Positions 47,746-56,861 of a stretch of DNA of 64,000 nucleotides are shown piece after piece (the stretch's first letter is position 1; each line of letters opens with the position of its first letter). Origin of the DNA: Psychromonas sp. SA13A (GTDB taxonomy: Bacteria > Pseudomonadota > Gammaproteobacteria > Enterobacterales > Psychromonadaceae). Position numbers and translations under genes: made by a program. The notes beneath the pieces were generated by a model. It was not told where the DNA came from and searched no databases. It was given only the letters and a program-made list of their open reading frames with translations. The stretch spans positions 1-64,000 of the forward strand of contig NZ_WTKU01000007.1 of the NCBI RefSeq assembly GCF_011378715.1, given 5' to 3'.

Positions 47746-49065
47746 ATGACTGAATTTTTTAAAGATGTAGCGCCGATTAAATTTGAAGGCACTGAATCAA
47801 CAAACCCTTTAGCATTTCATCATTACGATGCAGATCGCATGATTTTAGGTAAATCAATGAAAGATCATCTTCGTTTTGCAGCCTGTTATTGGCATAACTT
47901 TTGTTGGCAGGGATCTGATGTCTTTGGTGGAGGTACATTCGACCGTCCTTGGCAAAAACCAGGAAATGCGATGGACATGGCAAAAATGAAAGCGGATGCT
48001 GCATTTGAATTTTTTAAAAAATTGAATGTGCCTTATTATTGCTTCCACGATACTGATGTCGCACCAGAAGGTAATTCAATCAAAGAATATCAAAATAACT
48101 TTGCTGAAATGGTTGATGTACTTGAAGCGAAACAGGCTGAAACAGGGCTTAAGCTTCTTTGGGGGACTGCAAATGCATTTTCTAACCCTCGTTATATGAA
48201 TGGTGCCGCAACTAACCCTAATCCAGAAGTGTTTTCTTATGCTGCAACTCAAATTTTTAATGCCATGGGAGCAACAAAACGTTTAGGTGGCGATAACTAT
48301 GTATTATGGGGAGGTCGTGAAGGTTATGAAACACTACTTAATACTGATCTGCGCCAAGAACGAGAGCAACTTGGACGTATGATGCAAATGGTTGTTGAAC
48401 ATAAACACAAAATTGGCTTTAAAGGGGCTATTTTAATAGAGCCAAAACCTCAAGAACCTACCAAGCACCAATATGATTACGATACTGCAACTGTTTATGG
48501 ATTCTTGAAACAGTACGGTTTAGAAAATGAAATAAAAGTGAATATCGAAGCCAACCATGCAACGTTAGCTGGACATAGTTTCCAACATGAGATTGCGACT
48601 GCAACTTCATTAGGTTTATTTGGTTCAGTTGATGCTAACCGAGGTGACCCACAACTAGGATGGGATACAGACCAATTCCCAAATAGCGTTGAAGAAAATA
48701 CATTAGTTATGTATGAAATTCTTAAAGCGGGTGGTTTTACAACGGGCGGTTTTAATTTTGACTCTCGTGTTCGTCGTCCTTCAATCGATGGTGCAGACCT
48801 TTTCCACGGACACATCGGTGGTATGGATGTGATGGCTAAGTCGCTAGAGCGTGCAGCAGCTATGATTGAAAATGATGTGCTTGGTAAAAATATTTCTGAT
48901 CGTTATGCTGGTTGGAATAGTAAACTTGGCAAGAATATTTTAAGTGGTGAAATTTCTCTTGAATCACTAGCTAAACAAGCACTAGAAAATAATATTCAGC
49001 CAGTACCTGCTTCTGGACGTCAAGAATACTTAGAAAATGTTGTTAATAGCTTTATTTTTAAGTAA
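47746..49065 (+). CDS. xylA: Xylose isomerase
   Basis: Converts D-xylose to D-xylulose, using two divalent metals. The 439-residue length equals the class II enzymes (E. coli 440). Motifs include [14 protein letters not shown], the catalytic histidine in [28 protein letters not shown], the metal-binding glutamate in [35 protein letters not shown] and [13 protein letters not shown]. Unlike in E. coli, it is far from xylB and is its own unit, about 20 kb away in the same region. A terminator follows. The ribosome site is weak. Confidence 0.97.
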   Translation: MTEFFKDVAPIKFEGTESTNPLAFHHYDADRMILGKSMKDHLRFAACYWHNFCWQGSDVFGGGTFDRPWQKPGNAMDMAKMKADAAFEFFKKLNVPYYCFHDTDVAPEGNSIKEYQNNFAEMVDVLEAKQAETGLKLLWGTANAFSNPRYMNGAATNPNPEVFSYAATQIFNAMGATKRLGGDNYVLWGGREGYETLLNTDLRQEREQLGRMMQMVVEHKHKIGFKGAILIEPKPQEPTKHQYDYDTATVYGFLKQYGLENEIKVNIEANHATLAGHSFQHEIATATSLGLFGSVDANRGDPQLGWDTDQFPNSVEENTLVMYEILKAGGFTTGGFNFDSRVRRPSIDGADLFHGHIGGMDVMAKSLERAAAMIENDVLGKNISDRYAGWNSKLGKNILSGEISLESLAKQALENNIQPVPASGRQEYLENVVNSFIFK

Positions 49066-49093
49066 TTTGATATTCATTAAACATAACTAATAT

Positions 49094-49142
49094 AAAACCG
49101 ATAGTTGGATTGATTGTAATATCTTCCAATTATCGGTTTTTT
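49094..49142 (+). terminator. Intrinsic terminator of xylA
   Basis: Stem AAAACCGATA-GTTGGA pairs with TCCAAT-TATCGGTTTT, with a 15-nt loop and six T at the end. Confidence 0.85.
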
Positions 49143-49258
49143 ATTGCTTAGATTAAAATAATAAGTGCATAACGTAGCATCTGAGCAAACTAGTACTTTC
49201 AGCTTATTGTGTCCCCTTTAAATAACATCACGCGCTACACCGTACATGATATTTAAGT

Positions 49259-49951
49259 TCAATCTTCAGGGATTGATATATAAGACTTACCGTTTTTAAC
49301 ATATTTAATAAATTCATTAATAGATTTTAATCTTTCGGGGAAATATGTACCTTGCCCTGCTAAATTTTCTACATTATGGGTATCAGAGCCTGCGGTTTGG
49401 GGTAAACCGAACTCTTGGGCGTAAGCCAACGCTCTTTCATTAAAGATCTGCTTATCGTTTCCAGAATTGAATACTTCAATTGCATCAATCTTTTTACCGA
49501 ATAATCTTATTTTCTTAATATAAGAGCGCTCTCTAAAGGGATGTGCATGTGTTAAAAATCCATTCGCTTCATGTACTTTATCAAAATAGAGTTCAAGCGG
49601 CCATTCTAGTAAATCAGGATTATCTAGTAGAAATTTTTTATCTAGACCATAAGTTAGAAACTCTGTTCCTTTATAGTTGTACTCCCAGCCGAAAAAAATG
49701 TCTATATTTAATCTATCTCCTACTTTTTTGGCATTTTCATATCCTATGCAGAATAAATCTACTTTATCTTTCCAAGGTAAAGCAGCATCAATGTTGCAGT
49801 TTCCATTAAAAAAATGATCTGTGATGATTACTCCACTATAACCGGCTTTAGCGTAGCTCTTTACAATCTCCTCAGCTGTATTGGAGGCGCATGCACTTAC
49901 TTCCGATGTATGACAGTGAGTTTCATATTTATATGGGAAAGCAGAGTACAT
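49259..49951 (-). CDS. PHP-domain metal-dependent phosphoesterase
   Basis: A 230-residue protein of the polymerase-and-histidinol-phosphatase family, predicted to hydrolyse phosphate esters with a trinuclear metal centre. Metal ligands are visible: ETHCHTSEVSACAS (His12, His14), IITDHFF (Asp45, His46), GWEYN, FLTHAHPFRE and AGSDTHN. The physiological substrate is unknown. The start at 49951 is preferred because GGAG lies eight bases upstream; in-frame ATGs at 49978 and 49996 are alternatives. It is convergent with xylA and shows no operon partner. Confidence 0.85.
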   Translation of the reverse strand: MYSAFPYKYETHCHTSEVSACASNTAEEIVKSYAKAGYSGVIITDHFFNGNCNIDAALPWKDKVDLFCIGYENAKKVGDRLNIDIFFGWEYNYKGTEFLTYGLDKKFLLDNPDLLEWPLELYFDKVHEANGFLTHAHPFRERSYIKKIRLFGKKIDAIEVFNSGNDKQIFNERALAYAQEFGLPQTAGSDTHNVENLAGQGTYFPERLKSINEFIKYVKNGKSYISIPED

Positions 49952-50941
49952 TATGGTTTCTCCAAGTATTTCAGGCATTATGCAGTGAGTTTTCATTTTA
50001 AATTTATTTTATTTTAGTGATTTATACACCTACGCATTGATAAATTATTAGATATAAATCAATTTCTTTCTTATATTTGAATCCGATTAGTTAAATAGTG
50101 GGTAGAATAGAATAATATTTATTAGTTAAGCGATCATTGGAAATTTTTTTAATCACATAATATTGCAAGGTGTTGTCAATTTCTAAATTTATTTACGTTA
50201 ACAGTATTGTTGTGACTTATGAAAATATTCGACAGTAGAGTGAAAAATAACAGGAATATTTAATATAGTCAGATCAAAAAAATTGCGACCGACTCGATGA
50301 TACTTGGTATCACGATGTGGTCTTTATAAAAGTTAAAACTGTATTTAAATTATGTCTGACGAACGGTAGATTAAATTGAAGATGAAATAGATATTTTAGT
50401 TCAGAAACGAAAAGACAAATAAGCGACTATGAGGCTCTTTAAGCTATTTTTAAAGGGACAAGGAATAAAAGTGTTACAGAACTGACAGTGAAATTGACAA
50501 GTTATTCAGCAGCTAAAATGTATTAATACCAAGTGTTAAACACTCAACTAGTGAGTATAAAAGTAACGGATGTGAGCTTTAACATCGAACTACTGGTGGC
50601 AAGAAAAGTAGATGAGCGAATTGAAATAACTGGTCAACCTGAACGGCTTTTAAGTTGCAACAGTTTCTCACGTAATCTGTTTCATTTTGGTCGTCATTTA
50701 ATGCAAGCTAAACATTATCCAGCACTCAGTTATCGTTCTTTCTATTAATCGATTCAGTTAGTAGCATCCGAAATTCACTTTAAACCTGAAATTACTGACT
50801 TTATTCATCTCTAGTCGATAAGTTAACAACATCCCTCAAATAGCTGGATGAAAACAATTGTCCAGTTTCTGAGCCTCCAATCTCAAAGTAACCGTCTTGC
50901 AATTAGTAGCTTATAAAACAGGCAGTCGTCCTATTCCTCTT
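49952..50941. other. Long intergenic stretch, no recognised gene
   Basis: Nearly 1 kb, very AT-rich. A 71-codon frame from a GTG at 50533 has no ribosome site and no family resemblance. It may hold decayed genes, but I recover no alignable fragment. Confidence 0.45.
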
Positions 50942-51832
50942 TTAATTCGACCGGTTTCTCTTTTTTAATATTTGTACTGCCATTTTGATAAATGCCTGTG
51001 TGGCAGGAGAGGCTTGTCGGGTACTGTGCAGTGCTAAACCAATTGTTCGCTTGTACTGCGGCGATAGGTGTCGAACCACATAGCCATCGGTTTGCAAAGC
51101 TTGTGGGAGTGCTAATTCAGCAACGAGGGCAACGCCTTCGCCTTTTGCAACCAATGCAATTGTAGTCATCAGTTGTGTAGTTCTATAGCGAATGTCAGGG
51201 ATAAGATCCTCGGCTGCAAATAGCTTGGAAATGAGTTGCGCTGATCCGGCTTCCGTAAGAATAAAAGGAACACGGGATAAATCCTTAAGTAGAATTTTAT
51301 CTTTATCCGCCAATGAATGTGATTTAGGAATAAGGGCAACCATTTGATCTTCAATCAATGCAAAGGTATCAAAACGCTCATCAGGAAGCACCACAAAGCC
51401 AACATCGACACGGCGCTCTTGTAACCATTGTACGACCTGTTGGTCATTTCCTTCATCAATTCGCACCTCAATATTGGGAAATTGCTTACGGTAACCATCT
51501 AGGATCATAGGGAGTAAGCGCAAGGAGGAAGTTGGACCGAAAGAGCCAATACGAAGGCTCCCTAGTTGCAATCCCTTAATATCTGCCGACTCTTGGCGTA
51601 TGGTCTCAGACAATCCCAGTATTTCTCGAGCGCGGGGAAGTAATCGAACGCCAGCAACAGTCAGTTCTGCTTGTGACTTATTACGCTCGATAAGGCTTAC
51701 CCCTAAATCCTCTTCGAGTTTTTTCAGCGCGTGCGAAACAGCTGACTGACTGATACCTAACTGTTGGGCTGCCAAGGTAAATCCACACAGCTCTGCAACG
51801 ACTACAAATATTTCAAGTTGGCTAAACGTCAT
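50942..51832 (-). CDS. LysR-family transcriptional regulator
   Basis: Regulator of 296 residues with the standard N-terminal helix-turn-helix (CGFTLAAQQLGISQSAVSHA, then LKKLEEDLGVSLIERNK) and a C-terminal effector domain (LRIGSFGPTSSLRLLPMIL, RRVDVGFVVLPDE). It is divergent from the EamA transporter gene across 84 bases that include a LysR-type inverted repeat, so it probably controls that exporter. The effector is not evident. Its base composition looks somewhat less AT-rich than the xylan genes, judged by eye only. Confidence 0.92.
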   Translation of the reverse strand: MTFSQLEIFVVVAELCGFTLAAQQLGISQSAVSHALKKLEEDLGVSLIERNKSQAELTVAGVRLLPRAREILGLSETIRQESADIKGLQLGSLRIGSFGPTSSLRLLPMILDGYRKQFPNIEVRIDEGNDQQVVQWLQERRVDVGFVVLPDERFDTFALIEDQMVALIPKSHSLADKDKILLKDLSRVPFILTEAGSAQLISKLFAAEDLIPDIRYRTTQLMTTIALVAKGEGVALVAELALPQALQTDGYVVRHLSPQYKRTIGLALHSTRQASPATQAFIKMAVQILKKRNRSN

Positions 51833-51866
51833 GATCTATTGCTCATTTTACTATGATTTAACATTA

Positions 51867-51883
51867 GTGAAATACTATATCAC
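51867..51883. promoter_or_regulatory. Candidate LysR operator between lysR and eamA genes
   Basis: Dyad GTGA-AATACTATA-TCAC in the short divergent spacer, with the interrupted-dyad spacing expected of a LysR contact. It lies 34 bases before the EamA start. Confidence 0.5.
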
Positions 51884-51916
51884 ATATCAAGTTACCTTTT
51901 TATATCGAGCGACATC

Positions 51917-52843
51917 ATGCAACCAATTAACAATACATCTAACGACTTGGCTTTATCCTCCATCTGGCCAACCTATTTCAAACTTATCTTAGTCGCCTTA
52001 CTGTGGGGGGGGACTTTTATCGCCGGACGCTTACTTGCGGAGTCGCTTTCACCGTTAATGTCGGCGATAGGCCGTTTTGGGCTGGCGGTATTTATACTCA
52101 TTTTACTCACTATAAAATTTGAAGGTCGGCTACCAACACTATCACTCAGACAGGTTGCTATCACTTTCGCTCTCGGTCTTACTGGCATATTTACCTATAA
52201 TTTATGTTTTTTTACTGCGCTCTCTGAAATGCCTGCTTCCCGTACGGCTCTATTTGTTGCGTTTAATCCTATCGCTACTGCGTTACTGGTTTCCCTCTTA
52301 TACCGAGAAAAATTTTCATTTCAGAAGTTACTTGGGATTTTTGTGGCAGTATTAGGTGCACTGACCGTGATCAGTAATGGTCATCTACTGACCGTGATCC
52401 AAAATATTAGTCAGACTTTTGGACGTGGAGAATTGTCAATGCTGTGCGCAGTACTCAGTTGGGCTATCTATACCGTTGTGGGGCGAAAAGCACTGCTTGG
52501 TTTATCACCATTAGCATCAACGACTTATGCTGCTATTTGGGGATTGATATTGTTGTTAATGGTATGGTTTTTCAACCCAAACGTGCAGGTACTGCCTGAG
52601 TTAAATTGGCAAATTGGTGCCGCTATTGGTTATTTGGCGGTATTTGGGACCGTCATTCCTTTTATTTGGTATTACCAAGGAATAAAAACAATTGGTGCCG
52701 CGCAAACCTCAGTTTTTACTAACTTTGTCCCTTTATTTGGTGTGTTGCTCGGGGCTTTAATATTAAATGAGCAGATTTCCTCTTCGATGTTACTCGGTGG
52801 TGCGCTGGTGATCATGGGAGTTATTTTGACAAATCGACGTTAA
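51917..52843 (+). CDS. EamA/DMT-family transporter
   Basis: Inner-membrane exporter of 308 residues with ten predicted helices in two EamA repeats. Family marks are LILVALLWGGTFIAGRLLAE at the first helix, ALSEMPASRTALFVAFNPIA, the second repeat start GELSMLCAVLSWAIYTVVGR, and GAAQTSVFTNFVPLFGVLLG near the end. Members export amino acids or metabolites; the substrate is unknown. It pairs with the divergent LysR gene. A decayed member of the same superfamily lies at 9970. Confidence 0.92.
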   Translation: MQPINNTSNDLALSSIWPTYFKLILVALLWGGTFIAGRLLAESLSPLMSAIGRFGLAVFILILLTIKFEGRLPTLSLRQVAITFALGLTGIFTYNLCFFTALSEMPASRTALFVAFNPIATALLVSLLYREKFSFQKLLGIFVAVLGALTVISNGHLLTVIQNISQTFGRGELSMLCAVLSWAIYTVVGRKALLGLSPLASTTYAAIWGLILLLMVWFFNPNVQVLPELNWQIGAAIGYLAVFGTVIPFIWYYQGIKTIGAAQTSVFTNFVPLFGVLLGALILNEQISSSMLLGGALVIMGVILTNRR

Positions 52844-53080
52844 TAGTGAACTAAGAAAAACTCTAAAAGTTGAGATATCCAGCTTTAGCTAAATAATATT
52901 GACTGCTTATTTTAGTTTCTGAGGCGTATATGAAACATTTTATCCTTAGCATTTCTAGCCCAATTATGCGCACATCACAAGATAATAAATGTTGTTAACC
53001 GTTAATGTATTTTAAAGTGGACCGCCATTGCCCGAAATCAATTATCCACAACACTTCAATGATGAGTTTATAATTTTTTA

Positions 53081-53108
53081 TTGAAGTGTCCGGGTAACTC
53101 AACTACAA
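53081..53108. repeat. Dispersed 28-base repeat, copy 1
   Basis: Begins TTGAAGTGTC and shares 23 of 28 bases with 61175-61202. Possibly the end of a dead insertion sequence. Confidence 0.35.
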
Positions 53109-53419
53109 AGACTAAACTGAGCAATCTTACTCATAAATAGTTGCTAATACCTCTGGTCTTAATTCATTGTCACCCTAATATAATATGAGTTGCCTATAAA
53201 TATAGTTAATACTGTTACCCAGACATGCACTTATTTTGTACGAATACTCTTGATAAAGTATTAACTTTATAAAATGCCTTATTTTCTGATTTTTTATGCA
53301 TACTTACGTCACTAGGTAACTATCTAACTAACTCGAATGACTTAATTAATGGCCTATTTTTATGGAAATTTATTTTTCCTAATAAGTTTGTCCAGATATT
53401 TTGAATAAAAATCATTTTC

Positions 53420-53439
53420 ATGGTGATCTTAATCACCAT
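53420..53439. promoter_or_regulatory. Perfect palindrome upstream of the HipB-HipA-like gene
   Basis: ATGGTGAT-CTTA-ATCACCAT, 57 bases before the start codon. It is a good operator for the dimeric HTH encoded next. It also resembles a CRP site with the outer base changed (GGTGA-N6-TCACC). Confidence 0.55.
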
Positions 53440-53495
53440 TATTGATTCTTTGTTTTATTTAGGTGACTATAGTGAACAAAAATTAGGTGCGACAT

Positions 53496-54083
53496 ATGAA
53501 TTCATTACTTAAAATATCTGAAACTATTTTATCTGAAAGAAAAAAACGAAAATGGACCCAACAGTTATTAGCCGATTATGCAGGGCTTAATAGGACAACT
53601 ATTGGCAAAATTGAGCGTGGGGATTACGATGATGTAGGATTAAGGAAAATAGAGCGTATCCTTAATCTATTTAATAAATCGTTAATGGTAACAGATTCAG
53701 GCTTACCTACTTTAGACCAATTGAAAGAGACTAATAATTCTAACGTTGATGTATACACTCATGACAAGAGAGTAGGCAGGCTGCAGAAAGAAAATGCGGT
53801 CCACCATTATTCGTATGACTTAAATGCAAAAACTGCATTATCCCTTACTATGCCTATACGATTAGAAACCTATACATACGAAGGATTACATCCATTCTTT
53901 CAGATGAATATGCCAGAAGGTGGGTTACGTTTAGCTATTGAGAAAGCAACCGCAAAACATTATGGCAGTAATGATTTAACAGTATTAGCGTTTCTATATT
54001 TCAACTTGGAAGATTGGGTTAAAATCGTTGTATTATCAACACAGTATGAATGCAGCACAAAAACTGAATTAACAGCGCACTAA
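53496..54083 (+). pseudogene. HipB-HipA fusion, truncated (HTH plus HipA N-terminal subdomain)
   Basis: A 195-residue product. Residues 6-65 are an XRE-type helix-turn-helix (KWTQQLLADYAGLNRTTIGK) like HipB; residues about 85-165 match the HipA N-terminal subdomain (VDVYTHDKRVGRLQ, SLTMPIRLETYTYEG, HPFFQMNMPEGGLR). After NDLTVLAF, where HipA normally continues into the rest of the kinase, the sequence changes to an unrelated tail and stops. No kinase follows. It is either a remnant of a HipBA fusion or a working repressor-HipS-like fusion without its HipT kinase. The ATG at 53496 has AGGTG six bases upstream. Confidence 0.75.
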
Positions 54084-54108
54084 CGGCAAAGCTTATGAAG
54101 GGAACGAT

Positions 54109-54146
54109 AAAAAAGAGCTGAGGCCTAGTGAAGGTTTCAAGCTCTT
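54109..54146 (-). terminator. Terminator of the suf operon
   Basis: Stem AAGAGCT (54113-54119) with AGCTCTT (54140-54146), extended past a one-base bulge with G-U pairs. On the minus strand it is followed by a T-run. It lies 56 bases past the sufE stop. Confidence 0.75.
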
Positions 54147-54201
54147 AACTGTTAATGATAACGACTAGAAGCTGTCGTAATATAATATTTTAGTGATTTA
54201 A

Positions 54202-54612
54202 TTAAAGTGACGCTTGAGCGATATTTTTAATACGATCAACGATAGAGCGTAAACCATTACCACGTGTAGGGCTAAGGTGTTTTTCAAGATCTAAGGCTTC
54301 AAAATAAGCGTTGATATCAAACTCAATTATTTCGCTTGCTGTTTTATTATTGAAAGCTGCAAGCACTATCCCAAGTAGACCTCTTACTATAATTGCATCG
54401 CTATCTACTGAAAAAATAAGTAATTTACCGTCAACATCGGGTTGAATCCAAACATTACTCTGGCAACCTTTTACAAGCCGCTCTGCCGTATGCCATTTAT
54501 CATCAAAAGCGGGGAGTAATTTTCCTAAATCGATAATATATTTATATTTTTCTTCCCAGTCGTCAAAGAATGATAAGTCGTCAATGATTTCTTCAGTAGT
54601 TGGTAATAACAT
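54202..54612 (-). CDS. sufE: Cysteine desulfuration protein SufE
   Basis: Accepts persulfide sulfur from the desulfurase SufS and passes it to the SufBCD scaffold. The 136-residue protein has the reactive cysteine as Cys50 in RLVKGCQSNVW (Cys51 in E. coli) and the conserved GLLGIVLAAFNNKT and LSPTRGNGL segments. ATG 54612 is chosen because AAGGGA lies six bases upstream and the family begins here; 54648 gives an unneeded extension. It is the last suf gene, separated from sufT by 127 bases, so it may have an extra promoter. Confidence 0.95.
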   Translation of the reverse strand: MLLPTTEEIIDDLSFFDDWEEKYKYIIDLGKLLPAFDDKWHTAERLVKGCQSNVWIQPDVDGKLLIFSVDSDAIIVRGLLGIVLAAFNNKTASEIIEFDINAYFEALDLEKHLSPTRGNGLRSIVDRIKNIAQASL

Positions 54613-54739
54613 TGTATCCCTTATGTGCTGTATAGATAAAAATCGCATTTAATTAACTAGTCTAACTAATGAACTAGCGAAATAGCATAGTTAAATACGA
54701 TTTTGTATTATATTTTATTATCTGAATTGACGAAAGTCA

Positions 54740-55273
54740 TTAGAAGAAAAGCCCTGATTCTAATTGTGCTTCTTCACTCATCATTTCTCTTGACCAAGGA
54801 GGATCAAACAGTAGCTCAACTTCAACTGTTTCTACATTAGGTACTTTAGCAACACGATATTTAACATCGCTGACTAGGACTGGACCCATACCACATCCTG
54901 GTGCAGTTAACGTCATGTCGATTAATACCTTTTTATTTTCTTGATCTACAGTGACTTTATAGATTAAACCTAATGATACTAAGCTGATCGGGATCTCTGG
55001 ATCATAAATACCATCTAATGCTTGCCATACTTGGCTATCATCAATGTCGCCTCTACCGTGGTCTTCAAAATCTAATACTTCTGACTTCTGGCCAATAGCG
55101 GACGCATCGGTACCATCTATACGCAACATGTTGCCCATCCATGTAACCGTATAATTACCACCAAGACTCTGATTAATTGAAATAAACTCACCTTCAGGGA
55201 TAATTGAAGGTTCGCCTGTTGGGACTCTACGTGCAGCACAAGCACGCTGTGTTACTACCATTTTTTGTTGCAT
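54740..55273 (-). CDS. sufT: Fe-S cluster assembly protein SufT (MIP18/DUF59 family)
   Basis: A 177-residue auxiliary factor for iron-sulfur cluster maturation. The C-terminal MIP18 domain (about 75-165) is clear: LDGIYDPEIPISLVSLGLIY, LTAPGCGMGPVLVSDV with the conserved cysteine, and VELLFDPPWSREMMSEEA. The N-terminal part (ACAARRVPTGEPSIIPEGE and YTVTWMGNMLRIDG) matches the longer SufT form found with suf operons. It begins three bases after the sufA stop, so it is co-transcribed and probably translationally coupled. Confidence 0.93.
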   Translation of the reverse strand: MQQKMVVTQRACAARRVPTGEPSIIPEGEFISINQSLGGNYTVTWMGNMLRIDGTDASAIGQKSEVLDFEDHGRGDIDDSQVWQALDGIYDPEIPISLVSLGLIYKVTVDQENKKVLIDMTLTAPGCGMGPVLVSDVKYRVAKVPNVETVEVELLFDPPWSREMMSEEAQLESGLFF

Positions 55274-55276
55274 TAC

Positions 55277-55627
55277 TTAACTCACATTAAAGCTTTCGCC
55301 ACAGCCACATTCAGCTGCAACATTTGGATTATTATATTTAACTACCTGATTAACACCTTCTTTGACTAAGTCAATTTCAATGCCTGAAAGCATCGCCATC
55401 GATTCAGAAGCGACTGCAAAATTGATATTATCAAAGTTAACAATAGTGTCATTTTCTAAAGGGCTATCAGTGATATCTAATACGTAGGCGAATCCAGTAC
55501 AGCCACTCACTTTAGTACTTAAGCGAATGAAGTGATCTGGTTTTTTTGCCACTTTTTCAGAAAAATATTTTTGTGCCGAATCTGTTAAAGAGACGATTGC
55601 ACTAGGGTCGAATACTGATACTGTCAT
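55277..55627 (-). CDS. sufA: A-type Fe-S carrier SufA
   Basis: Carries clusters from SufBCD to apoproteins. The 116-residue protein has the three conserved cysteines of the HesB/IscA family: one in VSGCTGFAYVL and two in the C-terminal AAECGCGESFNV. The ribosome site AGGAG lies close before the ATG. It lies between sufS (nine-base gap) and sufT in a tight operon; E. coli instead has sufA first, so the gene order differs. Confidence 0.95.
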   Translation of the reverse strand: MTVSVFDPSAIVSLTDSAQKYFSEKVAKKPDHFIRLSTKVSGCTGFAYVLDITDSPLENDTIVNFDNINFAVASESMAMLSGIEIDLVKEGVNQVVKYNNPNVAAECGCGESFNVS

Positions 55628-55636
55628 TTTAAACTC

Positions 55637-56854
55637 CTAAGATAACATTACTTTTACTTTTTTTAGTGCGGTAAATAATGCATCAATTTCGTCGAATGTA
55701 TTATAGAGAGCAAAGGAAACACGTGCTGTCCCTGGCACATTAAACCTTGCCATTAAGGGCTGTGCACAATGATCGCCAGTACGAATAGCAATCCCTTGTT
55801 TATCTAATAAAAATCCAATGTCAGCAGGGTGGCCAACATCGAGAACAAAACTTAATACCGATATTTTATGTTGGGCATTACCTATAATAGTTAACCCTTC
55901 AAACTCGTTGGCTAGTTTTGTCGCGTAGGCTAATAAAGCCATTTCATGTTCTATAACGGCTTTATGATCTAAATCAGCAAACCACTCAACCGCTTTACCA
56001 AACGCGATGGCAGCCCCTACATTGGGCGTTCCTGCTTCAAAACGATAAGGCAGTACGTTCCATGTTGATTTTTGAAGCGTTACCGTAGAAATCATCTCTC
56101 CACCGGTGCGCCATACAGGCCAGTTTTCAAGAAGAGAAGCGCGGCCCCAAAGTATGCCCGTTCCCATCGGCCCATAAACTTTATGTCCTGAAAAAACATA
56201 AAAATCACAGCCAATTTCTTGTACATCAGCCCAACCATGGGCAGCGCCTTGTGCACCGTCCACTAATACCCAAGCATTAAAACGCTTTGCTTTAGCCGTC
56301 ATAGACTTAACAGGGTTAATGGTACCTAGAGCATTTGAAACATGTGGAAAAGCAACAAACTTGGTTTTCTCTGATAGTAAACTATCGAACACATCTTGAT
56401 CTAATTCACCTGCATCTGTCACAGGAATGATCTTTAATGTTGCGCCTGATTTTCTACATGCTTCTTGCCAAGTGACTAAGTTGGCATGATGATCCATTCC
56501 AGTAGCAATCACTTCATCACCCGATGACAACAAAGAGCTTAAACCGTTGGCAACAATATTAATGCTTTCTGTTGTGCCCGTTGTCCAAATAACTTCTTCA
56601 CGCTTCGGAGCGTTAATAAACTTCTGGATAGTATCTCGAGCTTGTTCAAAGTGCTGTGTTGCTTCATCTGCAAGAAAATGAGCGCCACGATGAACATTTG
56701 AATTACTGTTGGAATAATAATCAACCAACGCATCAATCACACATTGTGGCTTTTGTGTGGTTGCTGCATTATCTAAATAGATTAAAGGCTTTCCATTTAC
56801 ACTACGGCTTAAAATTGGAAATTGTTCTCGAATCGCAACGACATCAAAACTCAT
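55637..56854 (-). CDS. sufS: Cysteine desulfurase SufS
   Basis: PLP-dependent enzyme removing sulfur from cysteine, 405 residues. Motifs: IYLDNAATTQKP, VHRGAHFLADEAT, TTGTTESINIVANGL, WVLVDGAQGAAHG, the PLP lysine in FYVFSGHKVYGPMGTG and the active-site cysteine in IAIRTGDHCAQPLM, which is the group II form that works with SufE. It starts seven bases after sufD. GGA lies upstream of the ATG. Confidence 0.97.
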   Translation of the reverse strand: MSFDVVAIREQFPILSRSVNGKPLIYLDNAATTQKPQCVIDALVDYYSNSNSNVHRGAHFLADEATQHFEQARDTIQKFINAPKREEVIWTTGTTESINIVANGLSSLLSSGDEVIATGMDHHANLVTWQEACRKSGATLKIIPVTDAGELDQDVFDSLLSEKTKFVAFPHVSNALGTINPVKSMTAKAKRFNAWVLVDGAQGAAHGWADVQEIGCDFYVFSGHKVYGPMGTGILWGRASLLENWPVWRTGGEMISTVTLQKSTWNVLPYRFEAGTPNVGAAIAFGKAVEWFADLDHKAVIEHEMALLAYATKLANEFEGLTIIGNAQHKISVLSFVLDVGHPADIGFLLDKQGIAIRTGDHCAQPLMARFNVPGTARVSFALYNTFDEIDALFTALKKVKVMLS

Positions 56855-56861
56855 TAAATCC

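Larger units (their letters stand above)
52844..53495. other. Intergenic stretch before the hip-like gene
   Basis: About 650 bases. It contains CACTTCAAT...ATTGAAGTG (53052-53089), sequence resembling a stretch near 61175, and the palindrome at 53420-53439. No gene recognised. Confidence 0.4.

Noticed and set aside
50533-50748. Open frame of 71 codons on the plus strand
   Set aside because: It starts with GTG, lacks a ribosome site, and resembles no family I know.
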